Notes: generated from the sequence alone by a model not told the origin. A stretch of DNA of 64,000 nucleotides from Pseudomonadota bacterium (GCA_009922615.1 RFVF01000007.1:39589-103588), one strand, 5' to 3'; shown: positions 17,260 to 27,091, counted from the stretch's first letter. Made by a program: numbers and translations.

Positions 17260-18000
17260 TTACGGCCCGCCCAGCGCCGGATCGGTCCACGGCGTATTCG
17301 AGTAATACCAGCTCGACGCGTCCACAATTTCGACATGTCCATCCACAAAGCCCGTGGCGCTGCGTTTATCGTGGCGCAGATGCGGCGCACCCCAGTCGGG
17401 CGAGTTGGCGTTGTTGAGCGTCGTTGCTTGGAGCGTGCCGAATGCCTCGCTGCCGGCTGGGCGGATCAGAATCCAGCAACCAGGCTTGTAGGTGGCTGTC
17501 GGCGTCACGGCCACGGTGCCAATCGGTGAATCTACCGCCAGCACGCCACCATCGCACATATAGACCGTCGAGGCGGGACGGGTTACGCCCACATCGCCGG
17601 TCCCCAGATTGCGCGCCCCGAGATCAATGTTTGCCATGTAATGAGTCTTGATCTTCATGTTCGACCACAAGCGTTCATTGCCCGGGTTGAAAACGGCGGG
17701 ATCACGGAAGAGGTTCGTGTTGCCGCCAACATATGGCAGGATGATGTCGGCCCAGCTCAATCCGGTCGTGCCCGGCGTGTGGCTCGGCGGCAGCCGGTCG
17801 CTGCTCTCATCGGCGTAGAGCTTGGTCGCGAGCAATAGCTGCTTGGTGTTGCTGACGCACTTGATTCCGTTCGCTTTTCCTTTCGCTTTCGACAATGCGG
17901 GCAACAGCATCCCTGCCAGGATCGCGATGATCGCGATGACGACGAGCAGTTCGATCAAGGTAAAGGCCCCACAGCGGCGCAACGAACACTTGGCTTGCAT
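17260..18000 (-). CDS. Prepilin-like (H-X9-DG) secretion/pseudopilin protein
   Basis: The 246-aa product has the type IV prepilin N-terminal signature '[19 protein letters not shown]' starting near residue 12, which prepilin peptidase would cleave and methylate, followed by an N-terminal helix with '[12 protein letters not shown]' and '[18 protein letters not shown]'. The C-terminus holds H-X9-DG in '[16 protein letters not shown]'. This H-X9-DG/DUF1559-like type is greatly expanded in Planctomycetes and Verrucomicrobia, usually one or a few copies near other genes, and probably forms periplasmic pseudopilus-like fibres or matrix components. It is convergent with the isomerase gene and sits downstream of the Gfo/Idh/MocA operon. 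Confidence 0.9.
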   Translation of the reverse strand: MQAKCSLRRCGAFTLIELLVVIAIIAILAGMLLPALSKAKGKANGIKCVSNTKQLLLATKLYADESSDRLPPSHTPGTTGLSWADIILPYVGGNTNLFRDPAVFNPGNERLWSNMKIKTHYMANIDLGARNLGTGDVGVTRPASTVYMCDGGVLAVDSPIGTVAVTPTATYKPGCWILIRPAGSEAFGTLQATTLNNANSPDWGAPHLRHDKRSATGFVDGHVEIVDASSWYYSNTPWTDPALGGP

Positions 18001-18134
18001 AGAAGTCCATTATGATTGTGCGATGGGGGGAACGTCGCACACGTGGCACTCGCTTGGAACAAGTAATTTCACCTCTCGATGCCGATACTTGTCCGCTGCT
18101 AACAGGCCGGCAGACCTCCGTCATGCCAAGGGAA

Positions 18135-19271
18135 TTACGCCATCACTTCGGCGAGCTTCACGAGGCGGCTCTTTTCCGTGAGGGACTTGGCGGCGGCCTG
18201 CACGATGGCGGTGACTTCGAGGATTTCCTGGTGCGGCACAGGTTCCTTGCCCGTGAGCACCATCTCCCGAAACGTCGCGGCCATGCGGAACATCTCGTAG
18301 TTATGGCCGTAGTCGAAGCTGCCCTCAATGGACGGCGTGAAGGAAAAAACCTTCTTTTTGAAGTGCGTCGTGACGCGGTTGTATTCGAACTTCTCGAACG
18401 GCTCGCCATACCACACGTGCGCCGGGAAGCGGTCCGGCCACGTGATGAGCGCGTGGCAGGTGTCCGCATGCTCATACATGCTCACCGCGTCCACACCCGC
18501 GCCCATGAGTGTCATCACAGACCAGACCGGGTGCTGGCCGTAAATCATCCACGAGTCCAGCCGGTAGCGGCTGTGCAGCGTGGCAGTGATGTATTCGATC
18601 GGCCCGAACTCGCCGGAGTCGCGCATCCGTAGCGCCGCCTCCATGCCAAACTGATGGCGGAAGAGACTCGAGGACATGATCGGCGCCTTGTACTTCCGCG
18701 CGAACTCCAGAATCTTCCGCGTGCCCGCCACGTCGCCGCCGATAGGCTTGTCGCAGAACGTCGGCAAGCCCTTCGCCAAGCCGGGTGCAACGAGGTCGAA
18801 ATGATCCTCACCGTAGCCCGAGGCGTCCCCCATCCAGATCGCGTCCACTTCCTTCACCATCTCGTCGAGCGAGCGCGCGACCTGCACACCGGGGAAAACC
18901 TCGGTGTAAGGCTGAACCACGGTCGGATCAGCATCGTAGTAGTGCGTGATGCGCGTGTCGGGGAAGGGCAGCACATCGAAGGTTATCTTGGGATTGCGGT
19001 AATGTTTCTGGAAGCTCTCGAAGGCCTGCGGCCAGTGCTTCTTCATTGCAACGAAATCAAACTCCGGATGGAGATACTGGCAGAAGGACCACGTGTGGCC
19101 GTTGCGCGTCTGCGGCTTGCCGCGGATGGCGGCGGAAACCACGCCGATGCGGAGGGGTTTCTTCGCTGGCTCGGCGGCGGCAAGCGTGCCCGTGCCGGCC
19201 AAGGCCAGGGCACCGACAGCACCGGCGGATTTCAATGCGTCGCGCCGCGTGAGGATGGAGGCGTCAGACAT
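18135..19271 (-). CDS. Gfo/Idh/MocA family oxidoreductase, Tat-exported
   Basis: The 378-aa protein begins with a twin-arginine-like signal (TRRDALKSAGAVGALALAG) and then an NAD(P)-binding Rossmann strand ('PLRIGVVSAAIRG'). The 'TFCDKPIGGDV' segment corresponds to the EKP motif of the family, and 'QFGMEAALRMRDSGEFGPIE' begins the C-terminal domain. Members oxidise or reduce sugar hydroxyls, sometimes as 'exported' versions in Verrucomicrobia that act on oligosaccharides. It is the last gene of a four-gene minus-strand operon (25105 to 18135) with a 10-base gap from the SGNH hydrolase, and is likely cotranscribed with it. A periplasmic NAD-linked enzyme would need a tightly bound cofactor. Confidence 0.86.
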   Translation of the reverse strand: MSDASILTRRDALKSAGAVGALALAGTGTLAAAEPAKKPLRIGVVSAAIRGKPQTRNGHTWSFCQYLHPEFDFVAMKKHWPQAFESFQKHYRNPKITFDVLPFPDTRITHYYDADPTVVQPYTEVFPGVQVARSLDEMVKEVDAIWMGDASGYGEDHFDLVAPGLAKGLPTFCDKPIGGDVAGTRKILEFARKYKAPIMSSSLFRHQFGMEAALRMRDSGEFGPIEYITATLHSRYRLDSWMIYGQHPVWSVMTLMGAGVDAVSMYEHADTCHALITWPDRFPAHVWYGEPFEKFEYNRVTTHFKKKVFSFTPSIEGSFDYGHNYEMFRMAATFREMVLTGKEPVPHQEILEVTAIVQAAAKSLTEKSRLVKLAEVMA

Positions 19272-19281
19272 AGGTTTGCGT

Positions 19282-20001
19282 TCAAGGTTTCTTCACCGAC
19301 CACGCGGCGCGCACGGCACGCTCCCATTCGTCGGCCAGGATTTGATGACCGGAGTAAGTGGGATGGACACTGTCCCAAATCCAGTGCAACGCCGGTGCGC
19401 GTTCCGTGGCGCGATCCAGTGCGGCCTGAAAATGCACCAGCACCGCACCATGCTTCTGCGCGAGGCGCGCGACGATCTCCTGCCGCTTCACGATGTCTGC
19501 GTTGGGCGAGCCGCGCTGCGGCGTGGTCGCCTTGTGGTCCACCACGAACGGCTCGCAGAGCACGAGCTTGAGCTGCGGGTTCCCCGCCTTCGCGTCAGTG
19601 AGCAGCTTGTCGTAAACCTGCTCGTATTGCTCAAAGGGCACGCCGCGACCCTTGTCATTCACGCCGATGAGGATGCTCAACACGTCGGGCTTCAAGTCGA
19701 GCGTGTCCTTCTGCCAGCGCTTCTCGAGTTCGAGCACCGTGTTGCCACTCACGCCACGGTTGAAGAACTCCAGCTTCGTCTCCGGGAATGCCGCGCCGTG
19801 CTTCGCCGCGATGATGAATGCGTAGCCGTGACCGAGAATGTGGTTCGGGTCCGCACTGCGCCCACGATTGCCATCGGTGATAGAATCACCTTGGAAGAGG
19901 ATTCGCATGTTTGGCGCGAAGAGCGGCGGCTCGGCGGCGACAAGAGTGAAGGTGGCGAGCGCCAGGGCAGCGGCGAGCAAAGGGAATTGCAGTCGGTTCA
20001 T
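19282..20001 (-). CDS. SGNH/GDSL hydrolase, secreted
   Basis: A start at 20001 gives a 239-aa protein with signal peptide (MNRLQFPLLAAALALATFTL); upstream codons of the longer frame lack such a signal. Block I is 'ILFQGDSITDGN', block II 'NRGVSGNTV', block III 'LIGVNDKG' and block V 'IWDSVHPTYSGHQILADEW', so the catalytic Ser, Gly, Asn and Asp/His are all present. The enzyme is probably a secreted esterase such as acetylxylan or rhamnogalacturonan acetylesterase. It lies 43 bases after the GH42-like gene and 10 bases before the Gfo/Idh/MocA gene in the same operon. Confidence 0.87.
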   Translation of the reverse strand: MNRLQFPLLAAALALATFTLVAAEPPLFAPNMRILFQGDSITDGNRGRSADPNHILGHGYAFIIAAKHGAAFPETKLEFFNRGVSGNTVLELEKRWQKDTLDLKPDVLSILIGVNDKGRGVPFEQYEQVYDKLLTDAKAGNPQLKLVLCEPFVVDHKATTPQRGSPNADIVKRQEIVARLAQKHGAVLVHFQAALDRATERAPALHWIWDSVHPTYSGHQILADEWERAVRAAWSVKKP

Positions 20002-20044
20002 CTGTGGTAGCCGCAAGTGTGCTGGTTCTGCGTGCAGTTGGCCA

Positions 20045-22762
20045 TCATTCAATGACCAGCAAATCAATCTCCGCGAGCTTCGGCACGCGCACGGAGCCGC
20101 CTTCCAACGCGAGCGGGCCATGGACAAGCGAGCGGACGGACTTCACCGCGCCGAGTCCCGGCAACGCCACACGCAGGTCAGTCACGGCTTGCAGGCCGCC
20201 TTTGCCCGTCGTCTCCGCCGTGCGCTGGTAGGCCCAGTTCATCAAGGCCACGGAGCGCCGGCCGTCCTTCACCAGCGCGGCGCTCTCGACAAGCGCGTCC
20301 GACGGCAACGCCGGCCGCGCCACGTTGCGTGTAAGCGCGGGCGCGGTGATGAGCGCACGAATCGCGGGGCTGAAGTCCTCGCGCATCGTGAAGTCCGCGC
20401 GCCGCACCATTGCCGAGTAAGTCAGACCGGCCCACAAGCCGGCGACCGTCGCGTCGCCCTTGCCGAATTTGTGGCGCGTGACGGCGGGCTTGCCGTCTGC
20501 GAAGCGCGCGAGCACTTCCGCCCCGTTCGGCGAAAGCGGCTCGCGACCAATGCCCGCACTGAACGTCGCGCCTTCCCACGACAGCGCGGCTCCGGCGGGC
20601 GCGTTGGTCTCCGTGAGCGGCTTGAAGTCTGTCGCGCGATACGGCTCCACCGCGCCCCACGACTCCAGCTTGCGCTCGCCGAGGCCGAGCACTTCCGCGA
20701 AGGCCGTGGCTGGCTGATTCGCCTCGTCGCGCGAGAGGCCGATCGCGTCCGTCCACAGCGAGCCGCCAGCGCGGACCCACTCCTTCACCTGTGCGGCAGC
20801 GTCGCGGCGCAGGTGCGGGCCGGGAATGTAGAGCGCTATGTAACGCGCGAGCTTGCCCTCGGCAAGTTGCTGTTCGCTCAGGATGTCCACGGGAATGTGC
20901 GCGTGCGCCAGCGCGAGCCAGACCCACTTGGCGTTCTCGAACGCCGCGCCGTTCAAGCCGCCCGCGCGGCCCCAAATCTCCGACGCGCGCGGCGTGACGA
21001 AAGCGACTTCCGCCGCTGCCAGCGGCTGCGCGCCGTATAGCCACTCCTCCGCGCGACCGAGGAAGCGCGCCGCGCCCGCAACGCGTTCGAGGAGCTCGGG
21101 CGATTGCGAGAAGCTGTCGCCCTTCGAGTAATCTGGCCCGTAGGTATACCACTCGATAACCCGCACGCCACGCGACACCACCGAGAGCATCCGCTGCTCC
21201 GGCGCGCCGCGATGCGGCTTCACGAGGCAGCCCATCGGCATCGCGTGCCGCGCCGCGATGCCTCGCCCGATGTCGCCGAGATACGATTCCCATTGCCACG
21301 CGCGCGGGTCGCGGTTCGAGGTCTCCCAGACAAAGGCCGTGTTCGCGTCATGGTCGTAAAACTCGTTCCAGTCCAGGCTCGCGCCGCTCCAGCTCGGCGT
21401 CGGGCCTTGCATCGCGTAGAGCGGAATACCCGCCGCCTTGAACTGCTGCGCGCGCGCCGGAAAAACCTGCGCCGTGGCGTGCGTCATGAAGCGCGCGGTG
21501 TAGTAACTGCGAAGCGAATCTGCCGCCGTCTCGGGTTGCGGCGGAGGAACCGCGCGCGCCTTGCCCTTTGCACCCGGTGCGACTTCGGCGGGCGCGCCCC
21601 AGATGTCGAACGGCTTCACGTCGTTCCAGTCGGTCTTGCCGAAGTCGGCGGGCGCGAGCTTCTGCACGCGCAGGTAGTCGCGGAATTTTCCGGCGCAGCG
21701 GTCGCAGCGCGCGATGTGCTCCTTCGCGAACACGCCGATCTCATCCACCCACAGCGCCCAGGATTCCTTCGCGCCGACAGCTTTGTGCTCGGCGATGGCC
21801 TTCGCCGCGCTCTCCTGCATCAGCGGCACCAGCGCGGGATCGAACGGGCAGCCGTCCTCCGGGAGTTTGCCGCCCTTTTGCAGCAGGTTGATCGGGCTGC
21901 CCGAGCCGGGGCCGCCCCAATAGACCTGCCGGAAGTCCGCCCCGAAGCCCGCCGCGTCAGCGAGCCGCAGCGAGCCGACGAAGCTGTTCACGCCGAGCAT
22001 CCGCAGCGTGCGACACTCGTCAGCGAGGATCGCGGGATTGCAATGCCGCACGCCGTAGCCAGCCGGGCCGCCTAGGCCCGTCGTGCCGAACTGTCCGTAA
22101 CCGCCGAGATGCCCCACGAGCGCGAACTGCTTCGGCATCGGCGCTGGGTCGGCGAAATGCTTCTCCAACCGCTCGCGCCGCAGCCGCGCGTGCGTGGAAA
22201 GACCGTTCAACTGCGCGGTGAACTCTGGCGTGACCTTCGAACCCAGCGCGGCACCGGGAAACGCGATGCCCACCGTCGCGCCCTTCGGCGACGGCTCGAC
22301 GAAGCGATGAAAGACCTTGCCGCCCTCCGCGAACTCAAACTCCACGTCCACCGACTCCAGCGGCGCAGGCTGCGCCTTGGCCTTGCTCTTCGCGGCCGGC
22401 GACGCGGCCTCGACCACGATGGTCGGGAAATCCCAGCCGCGCGTGTTGGCGCACATCGTGCCCAGCGGCAGCCAACCGCTCCACTCACCGCGCCGGATGT
22501 TCGACTCCGAGTCCGCCGCGAGAAACGGCCCGCGCGTGACTGTGCCGCCGAGTCCCTCACCGCCGCGCCGCCAACTGACGCGCACCAACTCCGGCTCCGG
22601 CACCGACCGCACCACGCGCATGCGCACTGACAGTTTCGTCAGCGTCGCGGAGCCCTTCGCTCGCGCATCCGCCTTGTCGATCTGCTCCTGAGCGGAAGCG
22701 GAGATGGCGAGGAACAGCGCGGGCAGCGCCGCAACCGAGGCGGGGAGTCGAGTCCAGTTCAT
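20045..22762 (-). CDS. Large exported protein with beta-galactosidase trimerisation-like domain
   Basis: The 905-aa protein has a signal peptide (MNWTRLPASVAALPALFLAI). Its first ~200 residues resemble a beta-sandwich. A TIM-barrel-like middle part contains 'ILADECRTLRMLGVNSFVG' and an acidic 'WVDEIGVFAKEH', with a CxxC in 'RCDRCAGKF'. From about residue 600 the segment 'EVAFVTPRASEIWG' to 'EWVRAGGSLWTDAIG' resembles the flavodoxin-like trimerisation domain of GH42 beta-galactosidases. This suggests a glycoside hydrolase of clan GH-A type or a distant relative, but the two catalytic Glu residues cannot be assigned. It lies 18 bases after the beta-helix gene in the same operon. Specific activity unknown. 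Confidence 0.6.
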   Translation of the reverse strand: MNWTRLPASVAALPALFLAISASAQEQIDKADARAKGSATLTKLSVRMRVVRSVPEPELVRVSWRRGGEGLGGTVTRGPFLAADSESNIRRGEWSGWLPLGTMCANTRGWDFPTIVVEAASPAAKSKAKAQPAPLESVDVEFEFAEGGKVFHRFVEPSPKGATVGIAFPGAALGSKVTPEFTAQLNGLSTHARLRRERLEKHFADPAPMPKQFALVGHLGGYGQFGTTGLGGPAGYGVRHCNPAILADECRTLRMLGVNSFVGSLRLADAAGFGADFRQVYWGGPGSGSPINLLQKGGKLPEDGCPFDPALVPLMQESAAKAIAEHKAVGAKESWALWVDEIGVFAKEHIARCDRCAGKFRDYLRVQKLAPADFGKTDWNDVKPFDIWGAPAEVAPGAKGKARAVPPPQPETAADSLRSYYTARFMTHATAQVFPARAQQFKAAGIPLYAMQGPTPSWSGASLDWNEFYDHDANTAFVWETSNRDPRAWQWESYLGDIGRGIAARHAMPMGCLVKPHRGAPEQRMLSVVSRGVRVIEWYTYGPDYSKGDSFSQSPELLERVAGAARFLGRAEEWLYGAQPLAAAEVAFVTPRASEIWGRAGGLNGAAFENAKWVWLALAHAHIPVDILSEQQLAEGKLARYIALYIPGPHLRRDAAAQVKEWVRAGGSLWTDAIGLSRDEANQPATAFAEVLGLGERKLESWGAVEPYRATDFKPLTETNAPAGAALSWEGATFSAGIGREPLSPNGAEVLARFADGKPAVTRHKFGKGDATVAGLWAGLTYSAMVRRADFTMREDFSPAIRALITAPALTRNVARPALPSDALVESAALVKDGRRSVALMNWAYQRTAETTGKGGLQAVTDLRVALPGLGAVKSVRSLVHGPLALEGGSVRVPKLAEIDLLVIE

Positions 22763-22780
22763 GGTGTGAACCGCATTCAA

Positions 22781-25105
22781 TCACCGCACCAGCATCCAGT
22801 CCACGGTGGCTTTGGCGGGCGCGGGCTTGTCGAAGGTGACGGTAAACCCCTCGGCGGTCTTCTCCGTGATGGCACGCGCGCCGAGCCAGGATTGTTCAAG
22901 GAAGACGGCGTAGTCGGCGTCGGCTTCGGGCGTGGGGAATTTCACTTTGAGCGTCGTGGCAGCGACGGTGACGGCGAGGTTTTTGCCGCGCAGGTTTTTC
23001 GCGGGCTTGGCGTCGCCGGAGATTCCCGCGACGGCGGAGACGGAGCCGCCGGCGCGCACACCGCCGCCCTCGAACTGAAACTCACCGCTCTCGCGGCTCA
23101 CCTTGAGCGAGGCGACTTGCGCGGGGCGCGCGGGGGAGGAGACGGCTTTGGTGATGCCAGTCTTGCCTTTGTCGGCTTCGGGTTCGGGCGCTTGGCCGTA
23201 GAACCATTGGATGGGCTGCTCATGGTAAGGCTGCTGGAAGAGAATCGCAGCGCGGGCGAAGTCGGCCTTGAAGTTCAGGCCGATGGTCGCGGCGGAATCG
23301 ACCACCATGATGTTGTCCCACGCGGGCTTGGGCTCGTGGCGCTTGGCGAGATCGTCCAAGTTCGCCGGGCCGCCGCGTGCGGTGACGACGGAGTAGCGCG
23401 CGGTCGCGCCGTTGTTGGCGGCTTCGAGAATCGCGGCAGGGAACTGGCCGGGCACATCTTCCCACGACCAGACGCGCATCGCGGTCGGCTTAAAGGGGTC
23501 AGGGCCGATGGCCTGCTCGATGGCATCACCCTTCTCGAAGTCGAACGTCGTGCCAACGCCAGCGTGGGCGGCTAGGCCGAGCGTGCGCTGGCCACCCCGG
23601 TCGCCCCCGGGGATGGCGCGGGCGACGTCGTTCACATACGCGCCGGGGGCGATGACGTAGCTGAGGGGCCGCACGTGGCCGTCCCAAGTGTAGTTGTCCG
23701 TGCGGTAGAGCGTGGGGCTGCCGGCACTTTTCGCGCCCCACCAGAAGCGCTGGATTTCAATTTCCTTGGTGCCGTCGGCGTTGGCATTGAACTTGGTGAT
23801 GAGATACCAGCGGAAGGTTCCTTTCGGCGTCAGCTCGCTTTTGTCGGCTACGGCGAAGAAGCGGCCCACGACCTCGGGCGTCCACGGGCAATCTTTGTCG
23901 CCGCGGATGAGGCCGCCAAATTTGCGCTCCGTGGCACCGGAGATTTCGCTCTTCACGAGCGAGGTGGTGTAGTCCTTGCCCTCGAAGATACTGGCGCCTT
24001 TGTCCGGAAGGTCATAGTCCGTGCGGCCGGCGACAATTATGACTTTGCCGGCGGTGAGGTGCTTCTTGGGGTTGAGGTTGATGAGCGGGCGAGAGTCGCC
24101 GAGCGTGTTGAGATTGCGGGAGGCGTTGCTGAAGACGAGCTGGGACTTCGCCCAATCCACGGACTCGACAGTGCTGTGGAAGTTGTTGTCCATCGAGCGG
24201 AGGAAGGCGGCGTAACAGTTGCCGTTCTCGTCCCCGGCGGCCGAGTGGATGTTGCTCATGTAGTTGAAGTCGCAGTAGTAGATGTAGGTGTCGCCGTGGG
24301 CGTATTGGTTGCGGATTACCTTCACATCGTAAGTCTGGTTGTCGTTGTGGCTGGTCTGGAGCATGTGCAGGAGGCCGGTGTTGCTTTTGTTGTGCAGAAT
24401 CGCACCGGTGACGTGGTCGAGGTCGGTGTCAGCGACGAAGTAACTGAGGTTCTTGGCGACGTCATAGCCAATGGACTTGACCACGCCGCGTGTGACGCCG
24501 CCGCCGTAACCGGGGCCGCCGTGGAGGTTGAGAAACATGCCCGGATGGATGCCGCGGATGGTCGCGACGTAGAAGCGTTGGTCTTTGCCCTTCTTCACTG
24601 GGGCCTGCAAATAGTCGAGGTAGCTCGTGGATCCGTAGGTCAGCTCGCTGTCAATCGTGACGGCCGGGTGCGTGCCCCAGTGCGGCAGGCTGTCGCCGTC
24701 GGCGAGGCGCAAGGGACGTTCGAGGCGCAAGCCGGTGACGGGCGGGATCTGCAACACGACGGTCTTGCCATTGTGCGAGAGGACAGCGACGCCGGGTTGG
24801 TCGGCCCAGCGCTTGGTTTCCTCGGGCGGAGCGGGCGTGCGGGTGAGGCCTTGGAGCGGGAGCGGCTTTTGCAGCACGTTCCAGTCACCAGCAGGGACTT
24901 CGAGCACGCCGCCGGTCTTGCGCAGTTCGCTGATGGCCTTCTCGTAAGTCTCGCGGAGCGCCTTGCTACTGGTGTCGCCGAATTCTTTGAGTTCGCGGAC
25001 CAAAGGCATCTTTGGGTCAGCCGCAAAGCCAAGTCCGGCACACAAGCAAAACGCGCAGGTCCAAGGACGAATCAGGTGATGGAGGGAATAATTGAAGGGC
25101 TTCAT
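22781..25105 (-). CDS. Large exported beta-helix-like protein
   Basis: The 774-aa protein starts with a possible signal or membrane anchor (about residues 13-28, 'PWTCAFCLCAGLGFAADP'). A helical start leads into 'KTGGVLEVPAGDW', a motif seen at the beginning of pectate-lyase-like beta-helix domains, and later into Asn/Gly-rich repeats such as 'DFNYMSNIHSAAGDENGNC' and 'LRSMDNNFHS'. The C-terminal ~150 residues form a separate beta-sandwich-like module ending 'KATVDWMLVR'. I infer a polysaccharide-binding or lyase function but see no catalytic motif. It is the first gene of the minus-strand operon and is separated from the tRNA by 114 bases. Confidence 0.55.
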   Translation of the reverse strand: MKPFNYSLHHLIRPWTCAFCLCAGLGFAADPKMPLVRELKEFGDTSSKALRETYEKAISELRKTGGVLEVPAGDWNVLQKPLPLQGLTRTPAPPEETKRWADQPGVAVLSHNGKTVVLQIPPVTGLRLERPLRLADGDSLPHWGTHPAVTIDSELTYGSTSYLDYLQAPVKKGKDQRFYVATIRGIHPGMFLNLHGGPGYGGGVTRGVVKSIGYDVAKNLSYFVADTDLDHVTGAILHNKSNTGLLHMLQTSHNDNQTYDVKVIRNQYAHGDTYIYYCDFNYMSNIHSAAGDENGNCYAAFLRSMDNNFHSTVESVDWAKSQLVFSNASRNLNTLGDSRPLINLNPKKHLTAGKVIIVAGRTDYDLPDKGASIFEGKDYTTSLVKSEISGATERKFGGLIRGDKDCPWTPEVVGRFFAVADKSELTPKGTFRWYLITKFNANADGTKEIEIQRFWWGAKSAGSPTLYRTDNYTWDGHVRPLSYVIAPGAYVNDVARAIPGGDRGGQRTLGLAAHAGVGTTFDFEKGDAIEQAIGPDPFKPTAMRVWSWEDVPGQFPAAILEAANNGATARYSVVTARGGPANLDDLAKRHEPKPAWDNIMVVDSAATIGLNFKADFARAAILFQQPYHEQPIQWFYGQAPEPEADKGKTGITKAVSSPARPAQVASLKVSRESGEFQFEGGGVRAGGSVSAVAGISGDAKPAKNLRGKNLAVTVAATTLKVKFPTPEADADYAVFLEQSWLGARAITEKTAEGFTVTFDKPAPAKATVDWMLVR

Positions 25106-25219
25106 GTTTGTCGAAGCCTAACGGACGAGCACCATCGCCATCAAATTTCAAAGGAATACGTGTTGGCAGCCTGCCCCAACCCGGGAGGGAGAGAAGTTGG
25201 CCCCAGTTCCTTGACGAAA

Positions 25220-25296
25220 TGGTCGGGACGGTGAGATTTGAACTCACGACCTTCTGAACCCCATTCAGACGCGCTACCAAGCTACGCTACGTCCCG
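25220..25296 (-). tRNA. tRNA-Pro (anticodon GGG)
   Basis: Read on the minus strand, the sequence begins CGGGACG, pairs with CGTCCCG and ends in an encoded CCA (25220-25222). The D-arm (GCGTAGCTTGGTAGCGC), the anticodon stem TCTGA/TCAGA with loop ATGGGGT, and the T-arm GTGAGTTCAAATCTCAC are all present. The anticodon GGG at positions 34-36 reads proline codons CCC and CCU. The CGGGAC acceptor start is typical of bacterial tRNA-Pro. Length is 77 nt including CCA. Confidence 0.96.
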
Positions 25297-25413
25297 AACC
25301 ATCGTGCCCGCCGCCAAGCGACAAGGCAGGCGCATACTAGAAGCCATCCCGCTGCTTTCAATCCCTATTTCGTGCACGCTCGCCAACCACCCGCCCTTGC
25401 GTAACCTCCCGAC

Positions 25414-26946
25414 GTGAACCGCGCCGACGCCATCGGCTCCCTGCAGGAGCAGCCCATGCTCTGGGACGTGCTCGTCATCGGCGGCGGCGCGACCGGTCTC
25501 GGCGTGGCCGTGGACGCAGCGGCGCGCGGGCTCAAGACAGCGCTCGTCGAGCAGAGTGATTTCGCGAAGGGAACTTCCAGCCGGAGCACCAAGTTGATCC
25601 ACGGCGGCTTCCGCTACTTGAAGCAAGGGAACATCGCGCTCGTGCGCGAGTCGCTTCACGAGCGCGGGCTGCTGCTGCGCAATGCGCCGCACCTCGTGCA
25701 TCCGCTCAACTTCATCGTGCCGTGCTACCAATGGTGGGAAGCGCCCTACTACGGCCTCGGCCTGAAGCTCTATGACTGGTTCGCGGGCGGCCTCGGTTTG
25801 CAGTCATCGCGCCAACTCGAGCGCGACGAGGCATTGGGGCAACTGCCAAATCTGCAACCCGCCCATCTGCTTGGCGGCATCCGCTATCAGGACGGCCAGT
25901 TCGACGACGCCCGCCTCGCCATTGCGCTCGCACAAACGGCGACGACCCTCGGCGCGACCGTGGTGAACTACGTTTGCGTCGTGGCGCTGCTGAAGAAGGA
26001 CGGCCGCGTCGCGGGCGCACGCGTGTGTGACGTCGAGTCGGGAAAGGAGTTTCCGCTGCACGCTCGCGTGGTTATCAACGCCACAGGCGTCTTCACGGAC
26101 GCCGTGCGCCGCATGGATGAAGCCAGCGCGCCGCCAATCATCGCCGCGAGCCAGGGCGTGCATCTCGTGCTGCCCCGCGAATTCCTCGGCGGCAACACCG
26201 CCATCATGGTCCCGCGCACGGACGACGGCCGCGTGCTCTTCATCATTCCGTGGGAAGACCGCGTGCTGGTTGGCACGACGGACACCGCCGTTTCGGAAAT
26301 ACCCCTCGAGCCGCGCCCGCTCGCAACGGAAATCACCTTCCTCCTCGAACACGCCGCACAGTATCTCGCGAACGCTCCGGGGCGAAGCGACATCCTCAGC
26401 GTCACCGCCGGCCTGCGTCCCCTCGTGAAGCTGCCCGGCGCGAAGTCCACGGCTGCCTTGCCGCGCGACCACGTTGTGCTCGTTTCACCGGGTGGACTCA
26501 TCACCATCGCTGGCGGAAAATGGACGACCTACCGCAAGATGGCAGCGAATGCGGTGGACAAGGCGATGGCCGTCGCCGGCTTGCCGACGAAGCCTTGCGT
26601 GACTGAAAGCTTGCGGCTCGCCGACACCCGGCACCGCAGCGGCCAGTCGGCGTCTGAAACCATCGCGAGCACCAGTGAAAACGGCCCCCGGTCGCGTCAC
26701 CTGCATCCCGACCTTCCCTTGACTGCTGACGATGTCCTGCACGCTGCACGACACGAGATGGCACGAACCGTGGAAGACGTTCTAACCCGCCGCTCGCGCT
26801 CCTTGCTGCTCGACGCTCGCGCTGCGATGGAAGCCGCGCCCGCCGTGGCTGCGCTGCTGACGAAGGGCTTCGGTCGCGGCCCGGTGTGGGAAGCGGAGCA
26901 AGTCGCCCTCTTCCGCGAGCTAGCCCAAGGCTACCTGCCGCCCTGA
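25414..26946 (+). CDS. glpD: FAD-dependent glycerol-3-phosphate dehydrogenase
   Basis: The 510-aa protein begins with GTG at 25414 and carries the FAD-binding dinucleotide motif 'DVLVIGGGATGLGVAVDAAA' near residue 17, the family signature 'GTSSRSTKLIHGGFRYL', 'INATGVFTDAV', and 'VLVGTTDTAV', followed by the C-terminal DAO_C-type helical domain. It oxidises glycerol-3-phosphate to dihydroxyacetone phosphate and passes electrons to quinone as a peripheral membrane enzyme. Length is normal for GlpD. It is convergent with the fatty-acid oxidation operon; glycerol-3-phosphate from lipid breakdown would be a plausible substrate source. No clear ribosome-binding site was seen. Confidence 0.93.
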   Translation: MNRADAIGSLQEQPMLWDVLVIGGGATGLGVAVDAAARGLKTALVEQSDFAKGTSSRSTKLIHGGFRYLKQGNIALVRESLHERGLLLRNAPHLVHPLNFIVPCYQWWEAPYYGLGLKLYDWFAGGLGLQSSRQLERDEALGQLPNLQPAHLLGGIRYQDGQFDDARLAIALAQTATTLGATVVNYVCVVALLKKDGRVAGARVCDVESGKEFPLHARVVINATGVFTDAVRRMDEASAPPIIAASQGVHLVLPREFLGGNTAIMVPRTDDGRVLFIIPWEDRVLVGTTDTAVSEIPLEPRPLATEITFLLEHAAQYLANAPGRSDILSVTAGLRPLVKLPGAKSTAALPRDHVVLVSPGGLITIAGGKWTTYRKMAANAVDKAMAVAGLPTKPCVTESLRLADTRHRSGQSASETIASTSENGPRSRHLHPDLPLTADDVLHAARHEMARTVEDVLTRRSRSLLLDARAAMEAAPAVAALLTKGFGRGPVWEAEQVALFRELAQGYLPP

Positions 26947-26954
26947 CCCCGTGC

Positions 26955-27091
26955 CGGCGGTTTCCAGCCGCCGCCCAACGTGTGGACTACAAGTGGCGTT
27001 CTCGAATAGTCGCCCGCCACCGACGGCGACTGGAAGTCACCGACCCAAAAAGAAACCCGGCCGCGGGGGGGACAGAGAAGCGCGACCGGGT
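26955..27091. terminator. Convergent intergenic hairpins between glpD and the fatty-acid operon
   Basis: The 173-base gap between the convergent glpD and acyl-CoA dehydrogenase genes holds several inverted repeats. ACCCGG (27055-27060) pairs with CCGGGT (27086-27091). A second, imperfect pair, around GGTTTCCAGCCGCCG (from 26959) and CGGCGACTGGAAGTC (27024-27038), spans about 80 bases. No long T-run follows either stem, so factor-independent termination is uncertain. A bidirectional terminator is the simplest reading. Confidence 0.35.

Noticed and set aside
23675..25234. 519-aa plus-strand open frame opposite the beta-helix gene
   Set aside because: Val/Ala/Gly-rich shadow without motifs and running into the tRNA region; the minus-strand gene is in an operon.
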